Both the position numbers and the translations under genes were made by a program. This document shows, piece by piece, positions 26,973 to 35,987 of a stretch of 60,466 bases of DNA (within the stretch, counting starts at the first letter, position 1; each line of letters begins with the position of its first letter). This stretch comes from Candidatus Kuenenia stuttgartensis (lineage in GTDB: Bacteria > Planctomycetota > Planctomycetia > Planctomycetales > Planctomycetaceae), in assembly GCA_945861465.1 (NCBI GenBank), contig CAMAVB010000009.1:1-60466 (forward strand), given 5' to 3'. The notes under the pieces are model-generated. The model saw only the letters and a program-made list of their open reading frames with translations, ran no database searches and was not told the DNA's origin.

Positions 26973-28052
26973 TCATGCACCAACGATTCCGGTTGGTCCG
27001 AACGCTGATGCATCCCGACTCGCCGAATTTGCCAGTGAACGTGTCTTTTGAATCAATGCTTCCAGCATCGCAAGCGATCCGCCACTTCGTATCGCAGCAA
27101 CCGCAGCATCGACGCCGGCTCGAAGATTGTCAACACGCCCGCTGACCACCAATGCTGCCGCTGTATTGGCGACTACCATGTCAGTTGCCGGACCGGATGC
27201 TCCCTGCAACACCTTCATGATCAGCTCCGCGCTCTCCGTTGCAGACGTAACACGCAGAGACGCAACGTCACAGGATGTTAATCCAAAGTCATGTGCCGTC
27301 CATTCCAGTCGGCTGACTGAATCTGTACGCACCTCGAACACGGTTGTTGTACCCCAAAGTGCGACTTCGTCCAGTTCATTGTTTCCACAGACCACAAACG
27401 CGCGTTCAATCCCCAGACGCGACAGCGCGTTTGCCAGCAGTTCTGCGCGCTCGATTGAACTGGCTCCCAGCAGCTGAAAATCGGCACCGGCGGGATTGGT
27501 GAGCGGGCCCAGCAAATTAAAGACTGTCGGAAATCCAAGTTGTCGCCTTACAGGAGCCGCGTACTTCATCGCCCCGTGAATCAGCGGTGCGAAACAGAAC
27601 GCAAGTCCCACGTCGTCGAGGCACTGCCCTGCATCACATGCCGACAGTGAAATGTGGACACCCAGGGCTTCGAGGACGTCTGCAGATCCACTGGAACTGG
27701 AGACGCCGCGATTTCCATGCTTTGCCACGGCGATACCACAAGACGCCGCGACCAATGCGGCGGCGGTGCTGATATTGAAAGTGTGCAGATGATCACCGCC
27801 AGTTCCGCATGTGTCCAACAATGGTCGGCGGTGACTGGAGATTGAAGTCGCTCGGTGCCGCATGGCCGTCGCGGCACCCACCAATTCGGTCGCAACTGAA
27901 CCTTTCGCCGCCATTGCTGTCAAAAACGCAGCGATATCGACAGGATCGCATAACCCGTCCATAATCGCACCGATGGCATCGCGACATTCTGTGTCGCTTA
28001 GGTCACGGTGCTGCAACAAGGCTTCGAGTGCAGGTTTTAGAGTATCATGCAT
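26973..28052 (-). CDS. trpD: Anthranilate phosphoribosyltransferase
   Basis: TrpD transfers phosphoribose from PRPP to anthranilate, the second step of tryptophan synthesis. The 359-aa protein from ATG 28052 has the PRPP site GTGGDHLHTFNIST, KHGNRGVSSSSGSADVLEALGV (the second conserved loop) and the NLLGPLTNPAG segment, in the right order. A TTG at 28070 would add six residues. The gene is divergent from bpt with 74 bases between starts. No other trp genes are in the window, as is common when the pathway is scattered. Confidence 0.95.
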   Translation of the reverse strand: MHDTLKPALEALLQHRDLSDTECRDAIGAIMDGLCDPVDIAAFLTAMAAKGSVATELVGAATAMRHRATSISSHRRPLLDTCGTGGDHLHTFNISTAAALVAASCGIAVAKHGNRGVSSSSGSADVLEALGVHISLSACDAGQCLDDVGLAFCFAPLIHGAMKYAAPVRRQLGFPTVFNLLGPLTNPAGADFQLLGASSIERAELLANALSRLGIERAFVVCGNNELDEVALWGTTTVFEVRTDSVSRLEWTAHDFGLTSCDVASLRVTSATESAELIMKVLQGASGPATDMVVANTAAALVVSGRVDNLRAGVDAAVAAIRSGGSLAMLEALIQKTRSLANSASRDASAFGPTGIVGA

Positions 28053-28126
28053 AGACTGACTTTGCGGCAAAATGAACAGACGGCACCGGGCCGACCAACT
28101 TTCGCAGTCTAACGGATTTCAATCAG

Positions 28127-28879
28127 ATGACACACGATGCACCGTTTGCAGAATTGGAAATTGAAGGCACGGCATCGCCATGTTCCTACCTGCCGGGACA
28201 GACGGCAAGGATGGTCTACCGGATTGCGTACGAACTTACCGAAACACGTTATGAACAATTGCTCTCGCGAGGCTGGCGGCGCTTCGGCAGAACGCTCTTT
28301 CGCCCGGTCTGTGCGGCTTGCCGGGAATGCCGAAGTCTGCGAGTGCGTCTCCCGGATTTTGTGCCGAATAAAAATCAGCGTCGGTGTCTGACACAAAACG
28401 CCGGACTGACACTGACAATCCAGCAGCCAACGGTAAGTGATGAACATATTTCGCTCTACAACCACTATCACCTGGACATGCATCATCGCCGCCAGTGGCC
28501 GTGTCGTGCAATTACGACAGATCAGTATTTCGAGTCCTTCCTTGAAGGCCACTTTGAATTCGCGAGGGAATTTCAATATCGCGACAACGGCAGACTGATT
28601 GGTCTTGGACTGGTGGACGTGACCGCATCAGCGATGTCCAGCATCTACTTTTTTCACAATCCGGAATATCGCGAACGCGGACTGGGAACATTTTCGATTC
28701 AGAAAGAGATCGAAGATGGACGCAGCAACGAACGCCGATGGCTGTACATGGGCTATTACATCCGCGATTGCGCTTCCATGAACTACAAGAACCGTTTTCG
28801 CCCGAACGAGATACTGCAAAGCTACGTCGCAGACGACCAGATGCCAGTGTGGCAGGACCAGGAGAAAGCACACGAATAG
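28127..28879 (+). CDS. bpt: Aspartate/glutamate leucyltransferase (Bpt, arginyltransferase family)
   Basis: Bpt adds leucine from Leu-tRNA to proteins with N-terminal Asp or Glu, tagging them for ClpS/ClpAP degradation. The 250-aa translation shows the N-terminal family motif CSYLPGQTARMVYR, then GWRRFGRTLFRPVCAACRECRSLRV with the conserved cysteines, and the C-terminal GNAT-like domain with YFFHNPEYRERGLGTFSIQKEI and YMGYYIRDCASMNYKNRFRP. Length matches the family. The short divergent spacer with trpD suggests shared regulatory DNA. Confidence 0.9.
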   Translation: MTHDAPFAELEIEGTASPCSYLPGQTARMVYRIAYELTETRYEQLLSRGWRRFGRTLFRPVCAACRECRSLRVRLPDFVPNKNQRRCLTQNAGLTLTIQQPTVSDEHISLYNHYHLDMHHRRQWPCRAITTDQYFESFLEGHFEFAREFQYRDNGRLIGLGLVDVTASAMSSIYFFHNPEYRERGLGTFSIQKEIEDGRSNERRWLYMGYYIRDCASMNYKNRFRPNEILQSYVADDQMPVWQDQEKAHE

Positions 28880-28891
28880 TGCAGACTCGCG

Positions 28892-29034
28892 TCTGGTGCT
28901 CTGTCACTGATGGATTGAAGCGTGGCCGGCGTTGGGTTGGAGGGCGGCAGCCCATAACCCCGGGGCTTCTTTCGCTCCGCTCAGTCCAGCCCCGGCCACC
29001 CAATCCATCAAAGCAAGAGTGACAGAGCACCAGA
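28892..29034. repeat. 143-bp palindromic element downstream of bpt
   Basis: The outer arms TCTGGTGCTCTGTCACT (28892-28908) and AGTGACAGAGCACCAGA (29018-29034) are exact complements of 17 bases. Next to them lie TGATGGATTG and CAATCCATCA, also inverted. The interior is GC-rich with a GGCCGG...CCGGCC pair. The element carries no reading frame and could fold into one long cruciform or RNA stem. It starts 12 bases after the bpt stop. Confidence 0.8.
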
Positions 29035-29143
29035 TATTTGGGTGCAATGCACGTAAAAGACCCTCTCCGTGGCGGGAACCATCGTTAAAATCTATAATCG
29101 CCCTGCGGAAGCAAGCTTTGCAGTCACGTGAAAGGTTTCTGCT

Positions 29144-29854
29144 ATGAATTACCGAATCTTGTCGTTGAATCAATCTCTCGTCCTGTCGTTACTGATATTT
29201 GCGCTGGGCTCCACCGCAGGAGCTGCCGACAACGAACTCACGCTTGCCGAGGAAGCCGAGGGCTGGATGTTGCTCTTCGACGGCAAGACGACTGACGGCT
29301 GGCTTGATTCCAAAGAGCAGCCTGTCGCCGCAACTCACGTGAAGGACGGAACGCTGAATCCGCATCCGTGCAACTACATGCTGATTCACAAAGAAGTCTA
29401 CGACAACTTCAAACTGTCACTGGATTTCAGGATCAGCCCAAAGTGCAACAGCGGCGTGTTCATCCGCACGTTTCCGTTGAAGCCGCGAGAAGGGAAGGAC
29501 GTGGGCTTTAACGGCATCGAAGTCGCCATCGACGACACCACGACGAATGGCTTTCACGACACCGGAGCCCTCTACGACCTTGTGCAGCCTTCAAAGAATG
29601 CGATGAAACCGCAAGGCGAATGGAACCACATGCAGATCACCTGCGACAGGAGCCTGATCAGCGTCGAAGTCAACGACATTGAAGTGACTTCTACGGATCT
29701 CGATCAATGGACAACTATCAACAAACGCCCGGACGGCACCGATCACAAATTCGACGTGGCCTACAAAGATCATCCCCGCAAGGGCTACATCGGACTTCAG
29801 AATCACGGCAGCGATGTCTGGTACATAAACATCAAGCTCCTGCGGCTGAAGTGA
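29144..29854 (+). CDS. DUF1080 (3-keto-disaccharide hydrolase-type) exported protein
   Basis: The 236-aa protein begins with a signal peptide (MNYRILSLNQSLVLSLLIFALGSTAGA). The DUF1080 concanavalin-like domain follows: LFDGKTTDGWLDS, NFKLSLDFRISPKCNSGVFIRT, GFNGIEVAIDD, TGALYDLVQPSKNAMKPQGEWNHMQI and GYIGLQNHGSDVWYINIKLL. Members bind or cleave sugars in the periplasm or outside the cell. The gene stands alone; the palindrome at 28892 lies upstream and a BIME downstream. Confidence 0.92.
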   Translation: MNYRILSLNQSLVLSLLIFALGSTAGAADNELTLAEEAEGWMLLFDGKTTDGWLDSKEQPVAATHVKDGTLNPHPCNYMLIHKEVYDNFKLSLDFRISPKCNSGVFIRTFPLKPREGKDVGFNGIEVAIDDTTTNGFHDTGALYDLVQPSKNAMKPQGEWNHMQITCDRSLISVEVNDIEVTSTDLDQWTTINKRPDGTDHKFDVAYKDHPRKGYIGLQNHGSDVWYINIKLLRLK

Positions 29855-30339
29855 CGAGGCGATGACCATGAAGGATGTAGATCGGGGGCAGAAAAATTGT
29901 CGGGCCCGATTGACTTGACGGCGAGCGGCTGGGCGTCAGCCCTCCGTGTCGTCTACGCTGCTCGCCCTTTTTTCTCCGATGCACGTCACGACGTACGGCT
30001 TGCCTCTTTCCGTGATCGCGAACCGCCCGAACGCTTCAACAGAATCTCAACAAAGCACAGGAATCACAACACGGAGGGCTGACGCCCAACCGCTCGCCGT
30101 CAAACCGCCGACACTTTGTTTGCATGTACCTTGACAGTGCGATTTCTCGACCGCAAGTCGTTTGTAGGCTCGTCATCGGTTGCTACAACATCGGACGTCG
30201 GTTGTTCCAAGTTTACGGAGAACAGAATCTAATGCGTTTTATGCAGGTGCTGCTTGCCCTTGCACGTTGTTCGATCCACTTGGTCGATCCATACAATCGC
30301 ATCAGTCAAAATCTGTGAGGCTTCCATAAGGAGTTATCG
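29855..30339. other. Spacer holding BIME copy C
   Basis: Apart from the element listed at 29918-30100 the spacer holds no supported gene. A 64-codon frame at 30124-30318 has no ribosome site and no protein-like pattern. The ribosome site AAGGAG at 30328-30333 belongs to the frame starting TTG at 30340. Confidence 0.5.
29918..30100. mobile_element. BIME/REP element, copy C (183 bp)
   Basis: The left arm starts ACGGCGAGCGGCTGGGCGTC and the right arm ends CGCCCAACCGCTCGCCGT; each arm is about 32 bases and they pair with a single mismatch. Just inside the arms the sequence resembles the elements at 31237 and 31980 (GTCGT near the left arm, GGAATCACAACACGG at the right arm). There is no own reading frame. 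It lies between the DUF1080 gene and the broken nuclease-like gene. Confidence 0.85.
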
Positions 30340-30963
30340 TTGGCTGGCCCACTTGCAATTGAAGACATCATCACGGCATGTTTAAAGGGCGTCGTGGAAG
30401 CCCAGAAGGCGTACGTAGCCTGGAGTGAAGAGTGGCTTTGGCGCGCTCCTGAGTACTTCGGGACTGTGTTCGTCGCACGCGAACTCGGCAAGCTCAAGGC
30501 ACCGAAAATACATTACGCTTGAGAACAGTGCGATGTCAGCCATACAAGATGCAGGTGCAAAGGTTCGGGAAAGCTGCACTCTGCGATGCGTGCGAACGGG
30601 AGATTCGATATTCTGTTGTGGTGGAGTAACGGAACTCCTCGCGCACCGATCGAAGTCAAGTGTCAGGTATTGAAGTTTGAGAGAATTTGGGCTGACATCG
30701 AACGAATTTGCGGCGTGATTCATCGAAAGAAGGCCGACTCAACAATCGGATTTGGTGCCGTGGTATTCTATTCCTCATGCATTGATGATCGCACTTTCTC
30801 AGCTAAGGAAAGACTCCAGAAGTTATTTGAGAATATTCTGCGGGACGCCAAGGAGGTTGTTGGCAATTCGTGTCACGTGGCACTTCAGTCCACTAGGATT
30901 CATGTATCTGCCGAAAGTGCGTGGGCGGCGGCGGCAGTCGTACTCCGCCCGAAGAACATCTAA
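30340..30963 (+). pseudogene. Frameshifted PD-(D/E)XK nuclease-like gene
   Basis: A TTG at 30340 follows AAGGAG by 6 bases and opens MAGPLAIEDIITACLKGVVEAQKAYVAWSEEW. The frame ends at 30522. Protein-like sequence continues in the next frame (LENSAMSAIQDAGAKVRESC, about 30515-30585) and then returns to the first frame as MRANGRFDILLWWSNGTPRAPIEVK to 30963. The FDILLW...APIEVK segment has the spacing of the D...E-x-K site of PD-(D/E)XK nucleases. Two compensating frameshifts, or one stop plus drift, explain the pattern. It is probably an inactivated gene, but a sequencing error cannot be ruled out. No partner gene is present. Confidence 0.55.
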
Positions 30964-31236
30964 CGCTCTCACTGCGTTTTTTTGATCTTCACGGCCAGTT
31001 CGCTTGCTGCGGCATTTTTGACTATTCGGTCCGGGCCAATGTTGATGACCACGAAAGCTCCACGCACATTGACACGTGGGGATGCGCTGCCCGCTTTCTA
31101 ATTTCTGGTATTCCTCTGTGAGGAAGCACACGGAACAACGAACGCTCAGTCGATGGAGCAAGGTGGATCATTCTTCAGGTCGTGGTTTTCGGCCGGGCAC
31201 TGTATATCTCGATGAAACGCTGTTCAGAGTTGCGGC

Positions 31237-31407
31237 ACGGCGAGCGGCTGGGCGTCAGCCCTCCGTGTCGTCCGCACTGTTCGCCACTGCACTTCACCAC
31301 GCACTCCTCGCCTCTGTTCGTGACCGCAGAACTCTCCAACGGAACAACAGAATCATAACGAGGGACAGGAATCGCAACACGGAGGGCTGACGCCCAGCCG
31401 CTCGCCG
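31237..31407. mobile_element. BIME/REP element, copy D (171 bp), downstream flank of RAYT
   Basis: The arms start CGGCGAGCGGCTGGGCGTCA and end CCGCTCGCCG; they pair perfectly over 31 bases. The right end lies 7 bases past the RAYT stop at 31414. The internal CTGTTCGCC near the left arm and GGAATCGCAACACGG near the right arm match copy E. Confidence 0.88.
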
Positions 31408-31413
31408 GGGGAT

Positions 31414-31968
31414 TCAGGCCCATGTTTCGACGATGGGATTTATCCAGATGAGCAGTGGGAATTCCTGATCTCGCAGGTATTGGACGGCGTTCAGCAGTGC
31501 CGTCTGGTTCGGGAGTTTTCGTTTTGATCCGCCTTTGGTCCACCATCTTTCGGATTCTGGTTTTCCAAATGTGCGATTCAGTGCTCGACTTCCATACGCT
31601 TTAATATCGCGGAGAAGTCCATCAGGGTCCGGGTCGCCTGGGACGCCAACAATCACGTGAATGTGATTTGCCATAATCGCCGTTCCGACAAATAACCAGT
31701 TTCGCACTTCGCATGTCTCCTGAAACTGTGTCAACAACCTTTCGGCATGAGGCAGAGTGAGATAAACTGGGTCCGCTTTCAACAGTTTCCGAGACGCTTC
31801 ATTCAACTCGGGCATCGGCTCACTGTAAGGAACGCCAAACTCATTCTGTACTTTTCGATGCGATGCGTCTGCTACATTTTCACGACTCACTGAACCCCGG
31901 GAATCTCCAGGCAACCACTGTCCGTAGGTGGTCGAAGTGATGAACCAGTAACGATCGATGCCTTTCAT
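31414..31968 (-). CDS. REP-associated tyrosine transposase (RAYT, Y1/HUH family)
   Basis: RAYTs are single-strand Y1 transposases related to IS200/IS605 TnpA that handle REP hairpins. The 184-aa protein starts at ATG 31968 (MKGIDRYWFITSTTYGQWLPGD) after GGAGAGAGG. It contains the HUH motif HIHVIVG within AIMANHIHVIVGVPGDPDPD at about 110-128, and GLLRDIKAYGSRALN further on, the helix that carries the catalytic Tyr. The frame is open upstream because the adjacent BIME arm happens to be open; that leader (TRRADAQPLAGE) is repeat, not protein. The gene is bracketed by BIMEs at 31237-31407 and 31980-32158, the normal layout for an autonomous REP/RAYT locus. Confidence 0.9.
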   Translation of the reverse strand: MKGIDRYWFITSTTYGQWLPGDSRGSVSRENVADASHRKVQNEFGVPYSEPMPELNEASRKLLKADPVYLTLPHAERLLTQFQETCEVRNWLFVGTAIMANHIHVIVGVPGDPDPDGLLRDIKAYGSRALNRTFGKPESERWWTKGGSKRKLPNQTALLNAVQYLRDQEFPLLIWINPIVETWA

Positions 31969-31979
31969 AGACCTCTCTC

Positions 31980-32158
31980 CGGCGAGCGGCTGGGCGTCAG
32001 CCCTCCGTGTCGTCCACACTGTTCGCCCTGTTTGTTCACTGCACGTCGCTACGGACGGCTTGCCTCTTTTCGTTACCGAGAACCGACCGCAATTCAGACG
32101 TAATCATGATGAGTGACAGGAATCGCAACACGGAGGGCTGACGCCCAACCGCTCGCCG
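31980..32158. mobile_element. BIME/REP element, copy E (179 bp), upstream flank of RAYT
   Basis: The left arm begins 12 bases upstream of the RAYT ATG (31968) and abuts its ribosome site; the right arm ends CCGCTCGCCG at 32158. Arms pair with one mismatch. A partial right-end repeat (AACCGCTCGCC) follows at 32174-32184, just past the stop of the next gene. Confidence 0.88.
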
Positions 32159-32184
32159 AGGCCGAAATCCACAACCGCTCGCCT

Positions 32185-34545
32185 TCAAACCGCCGACACT
32201 TTTTTTGCATTCACCTTCACTTTGCGATCATGCAGAGTGATGTCCAGTTGAGCGGAATTCCGGGTTCCCGTCAGCATCTGCAGTGTCGTGTGAATGGCCA
32301 CCGACACGAACCTCAGTTCCGCAGTGGTCAGTTCGCGCGGGATTCCTTTTTCGATGTAGTACACAGTCGGCCATGTTTCGGACGATGGCACGGGCCAGCC
32401 GAATTGCTCGGCGGCTGCGACGTCGGCGGGATGCATGAGCTCCTGGCCATCAATCGAATATCCGATACCACTGATCTTGCGTGCGTTCTTTTCCGAGTCT
32501 GTCTCGCCCGATCGGAACATCGAACGTGCGGTTTTTGGGTTGTCGAACAGCATGATGCCGATCTCCTGACCCATCTGCCCCATCGTCACGGCCGTGAACG
32601 TTTTGGGCGTAAGTTCAGGGCAGGAGATTTCGACCGTGAGCTCGGGTCTCACGCGAGTGTAAATGCGCGACTTGTAGTAGGCTGCAGAAGCCCCGAAGAA
32701 ATCGCCCATGATCTCCGGCGTCATGTCCGACCGGTGAATCAACGCCCCAAATTTCGGCGCGTTGCCGACATTGTTCTCCTGAAGCGTCTTGTGGACATGA
32801 TCGACCAGTTGGCATTCTCCGACAACGACATCACAGCCGATTGACTTCGCTCTCTGTTCCAGTTCCAATCGGTGGCTGAGTTGCCGAACGAGGAGAACCG
32901 TCGGCCGCGCTACTTCGCCATGCATCGGGTTCAGGATCGCTTCGGCAAGCACGCGCGCAATCACGGCCTCCGTCGGTGCGGTCATCGACAGTTGCTGCGC
33001 GCGGATCGCTCCGTCTTCGGGCGAGCCGACGAGAACCATCCAGGGTTGTACCGGTTGGTTCGTATCCGGATCAGGAACCCACGTCTCGACCGTTCGCCAG
33101 TCAATTTCCCAGATCTCGCGTTCGCTCTCGGGGATTTCAAGGATGTCGTCGAGCGGAAATGGTGTCTCTTCCGGGTTGAATCGCTGGCTGCGAAGAAATT
33201 GAATCAGCTCCGGAATTTCTTCCGCTAACTCGACGTCGATTCTGATGCGTTTCAATGGTTCGCTGAGACGCTGGCAAAGTGCAGCATCGTGGATCCGGAT
33301 GGCTTTTGGACGTCTCGGGCGGCCTGTATCCGGTTCCGCCATTCCCAGGCAAAGCTCACACAGAACGCTGTCAACACTCAATGGAAACTCACCCGGTTCG
33401 ATATGAATCGCCTCGTTCGTCGCGTCGTTGATCAGCGACATGAGCCAGTTTGTCGGACAGTCGTCTCCATCCCAGTCGATCTCCAGATCCAGACTGTGGC
33501 CGTCTTCGTCCAGAACATCAATGTCACAGAACCAGACTTCTTTTTTTGACGGAAGCGATTTCGCGTTCTCAAGTTCTTCTGCTGCCATATCCGCCACTTC
33601 CTCTCGGGTCAGATCCGGCTCCGGCGGTGCCAGGTCGCGACAGACTGAACTCAGCCACGGCAGTGCTCCCGGTGTGGCTTTCCACAGCGATCGAAAGCTC
33701 TGGCAGTAGGCGTCTGCTTCGTCTTCGTCGCCCACGCTGAACGAATCGACGGAGTAGGGACTGACTTCTTCCTGATCGACCAACTTCGGTGCGATGTGCG
33801 GATTCGACTCCAACTGTTCCTGGAGCATCGACCGCAGAGCGTCGCTCGGTCCGGTCTTTTGAAACTCCAGACAGACGCGAGTCAGCACCATGAAGGGAGT
33901 GTCCTCATCCGGGTACTCATCCAGCAATTGCCAGGCCTTATCCAGCCAGTTCATGTTGCAATACCATTCGAGCAGCAGCCAACGGACGCCCTGATTGTCG
34001 TTCGGGTTCAGTCGCAGCATTTCCTGCAGGTGAGAGATTGCTGTTTCATGCTGCCCCTGCGAAAGCAGGACATGCACCAACTGCAGTCGGGCTCGCATGT
34101 ATGGGCGAGTTTCACTCAGGAGCCAGAAATGTCCGACGTGGTCCTGAAATGCTGCAGCAAGCTGTTCTTCACCCGTTTTGACAGCCTTCTCAAGCATCTC
34201 CAGAGTCTTTTCCGGTGATCGCTGTGAAAGAGCTTCTTCGACCATTTCATCCAGATCATCCGTCCTTCGACCGCCAGCTTTGGACTTCGATGTCTTTGAC
34301 TTGCGACCAGGCTTCTTTCCTGAAGGACGAATTTCATCGGTCTCGTCAAGCTCTGGCAGCAGCGAGGCAAACAGCTCACCGACGTCTAAACCGGAATTCT
34401 GAACGAGCGACTGCAGCAGCGCCATTGATGCCGGGTCACCCTGCGGAATCCCCAGTTCTTCCAGGAGTGCCTGCATCGCGGCTGGTGTCGCCTGTGGCAT
34501 TTCCGGTGGAATCAGGCCGCTCTTTTTTGATTTCTTTTTTGCCAT
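32185..34545 (-). CDS. TPR-containing protein, 786 aa, function unknown
   Basis: The N-terminus is Lys-rich (MAKKKSKKSGL), followed by a disordered linker rich in K, S and T at about 70-95. Residues about 145-245 (RPYMRARLQLVHVLLSQGQHETAISHLQEMLRLNPNDNQGVRWLLLEWYCN) are TPR-like helices similar to those called ST7-like. The rest is a long mixed domain with EVWFCDIDVLDEDG, RPTVLLVRQLSHRLELEQRAKSIGCDVVVGE and QMGQEIGIMLFDNPKTARSMFRSG; parts recall DUF6930/DUF7309 families, a tentative match. No signal peptide is present, so it is cytoplasmic. It is a single-gene unit with BIME copy E at its 3' end. Confidence 0.75.
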   Translation of the reverse strand: MAKKKSKKSGLIPPEMPQATPAAMQALLEELGIPQGDPASMALLQSLVQNSGLDVGELFASLLPELDETDEIRPSGKKPGRKSKTSKSKAGGRRTDDLDEMVEEALSQRSPEKTLEMLEKAVKTGEEQLAAAFQDHVGHFWLLSETRPYMRARLQLVHVLLSQGQHETAISHLQEMLRLNPNDNQGVRWLLLEWYCNMNWLDKAWQLLDEYPDEDTPFMVLTRVCLEFQKTGPSDALRSMLQEQLESNPHIAPKLVDQEEVSPYSVDSFSVGDEDEADAYCQSFRSLWKATPGALPWLSSVCRDLAPPEPDLTREEVADMAAEELENAKSLPSKKEVWFCDIDVLDEDGHSLDLEIDWDGDDCPTNWLMSLINDATNEAIHIEPGEFPLSVDSVLCELCLGMAEPDTGRPRRPKAIRIHDAALCQRLSEPLKRIRIDVELAEEIPELIQFLRSQRFNPEETPFPLDDILEIPESEREIWEIDWRTVETWVPDPDTNQPVQPWMVLVGSPEDGAIRAQQLSMTAPTEAVIARVLAEAILNPMHGEVARPTVLLVRQLSHRLELEQRAKSIGCDVVVGECQLVDHVHKTLQENNVGNAPKFGALIHRSDMTPEIMGDFFGASAAYYKSRIYTRVRPELTVEISCPELTPKTFTAVTMGQMGQEIGIMLFDNPKTARSMFRSGETDSEKNARKISGIGYSIDGQELMHPADVAAAEQFGWPVPSSETWPTVYYIEKGIPRELTTAELRFVSVAIHTTLQMLTGTRNSAQLDITLHDRKVKVNAKKVSAV

Positions 34546-35049
34546 CTTTGTTCTACAAACGTTGAGAGAATTGTTTTTCTGAGAAGATTCACCACGATCA
34601 TCCGCAGCGTGCTAGCCCCGGTTCGTGCGTCACACAACCGGGGCTAGCGCCCTGCGGCTAATTGGGTTGCGAACAAAGCCCACGCCAAGTGATGCGGGGT
34701 TGCACTCTAGTCGGAAAGGCCCGTGATGTGAAACTCAATCGTCCGCGCTAATGGGCTATTGCGTCGTCTGGGCAAAGAATCTGCGTTGAGACTGAAGGCC
34801 GGACCAAGCGCAGCGCAGTTCCGGCAACCGCCAGAGTCCCGCCGGAACTGTGCTGCACTTGGTCCGGCCTACCCAAAGATCGAGCATTGGCGTCACGATA
34901 ACTCGAAATTCCTTTTCCGCGATGATTCCAGGGATTCGGCTTGCTGGCAAAGTGCATGTGCGTCTGTAAACTCACGTTCGCGGGCGGCATGTGAGGGCCG
35001 CGAACGAGGTCACTTTTCGTGCTGTTTCTCTGCGTGGGAAGAATACAGA
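34546..35049. repeat. Spacer with two palindromic repeats
   Basis: GCTAGCCCCGGTT (34611-34623) and AACCGGGGCTAGC (34636-34648) form a 13-bp stem, followed by GCGCCCTGCGGCT, a short sequence also present inside the NACHT-FGE gene at 4513-4530. A larger palindrome spans 34796-34825 and 34841-34870 (starting AGGCCGGACCAAGCGCAGCG), with one arm also found alone at 10321-10356. No gene is supported; the ThuA promoter lies in the right part. Confidence 0.7.
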
Positions 35050-35970
35050 ATGAATTCCTGTTTTTTTTGTGCCTGTCGGTCATTAGCCCTCATCTTCCTG
35101 ATCAGCAGGTGTTCTGCACAGGAACCGATGATTCGTGTTTTGGTCTGGGATGAGCAGCAGCCCGCTCAGAAACAGGCCTACGAAAACTATCTCGGCAATA
35201 CGATTGCCGAATATCTGTCGAAACAGCCGGGGCTGCGAGTCATTTCGGCGAACATCAACGAACCGGAAAACGGCTTGCCGACGACTTTGCTGGACAATAC
35301 CGATGTGCTCATCTGGTGGGGCCATGTGAGGCAGGATGAGATTTCACAGGATCTGTCACGTGACATCGTGGCGCGCATTAAAGAAGGACGACTGGCGTTG
35401 ATTGCGCTGCATTCTGCACATTGGGCGAATCCGTTTGTAGAGGCCATGAATGAGCGGACTCGGGAGGACGCACGCCGACGTTATCCGGATCCTCCCAACG
35501 GACCGCCAGTGAAGTTCGAATTCATTCCGCCCGGCGGCCGCTTTGTTCCCACTGCGGATTCCATCAAAACTCCCGCCTACTACGCGATGCGACGCGGCGA
35601 TCAGCTGACGGTTCGAGTGGATCTGCCGAACTGTGTTTTTCCGGCGTATCGCCCGGACGGAAAGCCGAGCACCGTGAAGGTACTCAGGCCGGATCATCCG
35701 GTCTCATCGGGACTGCCAGCGTCGTTCACGATCGCTCAGACGGAGATGTATGCGGATCCGTTTCATGTCCCTGAACCGGACGAAGTCCTGTTTGAAGAGA
35801 CGTGGGAAGCCGGGGAGAGTTTTCGGAGCGGATTGATCTGGAAGATCGGCTCCGGGAAGGTCTTCTACTTTCGCCCCGGGCACGAAACGTATCCGGTCTA
35901 CAAGCAGGAGCGACCATTGCTGATCATCGCTAATGCAGTCAAGTGGCTTGGAAAGTCTGCGGCAGAATAG
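35050..35970 (+). CDS. ThuA domain protein, exported
   Basis: The frame is open from 34759, but the ATG at 35050 (MNSCFFCACRSLALIFLISRCSAQ) gives a signal-like N-terminus and 306 aa. The ThuA (trehalose utilisation) domain, a glutamine-amidotransferase-like fold, follows: IRVLVWDEQQPAQKQAYENYLGNTIAEYL, NTDVLIWWGHVRQDEI, ALIALHSAHWANPFVEAM, HPVSSGLP and GKVFYFRPGHETYPVYKQERPLLIIANAVKWL. In planctomycetes such genes take part in sugar-derivative catabolism; the substrate is unknown. No partner gene is adjacent. Confidence 0.9.
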   Translation: MNSCFFCACRSLALIFLISRCSAQEPMIRVLVWDEQQPAQKQAYENYLGNTIAEYLSKQPGLRVISANINEPENGLPTTLLDNTDVLIWWGHVRQDEISQDLSRDIVARIKEGRLALIALHSAHWANPFVEAMNERTREDARRRYPDPPNGPPVKFEFIPPGGRFVPTADSIKTPAYYAMRRGDQLTVRVDLPNCVFPAYRPDGKPSTVKVLRPDHPVSSGLPASFTIAQTEMYADPFHVPEPDEVLFEETWEAGESFRSGLIWKIGSGKVFYFRPGHETYPVYKQERPLLIIANAVKWLGKSAAE

Positions 35971-35987
35971 CTTGCCAGGAGTCTGAC

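Noticed and set aside
30124-30318. Short 64-codon frame between BIME and nuclease-like gene
   Set aside because: No ribosome site or protein-like pattern; the ribosome site nearby serves the TTG at 30340.
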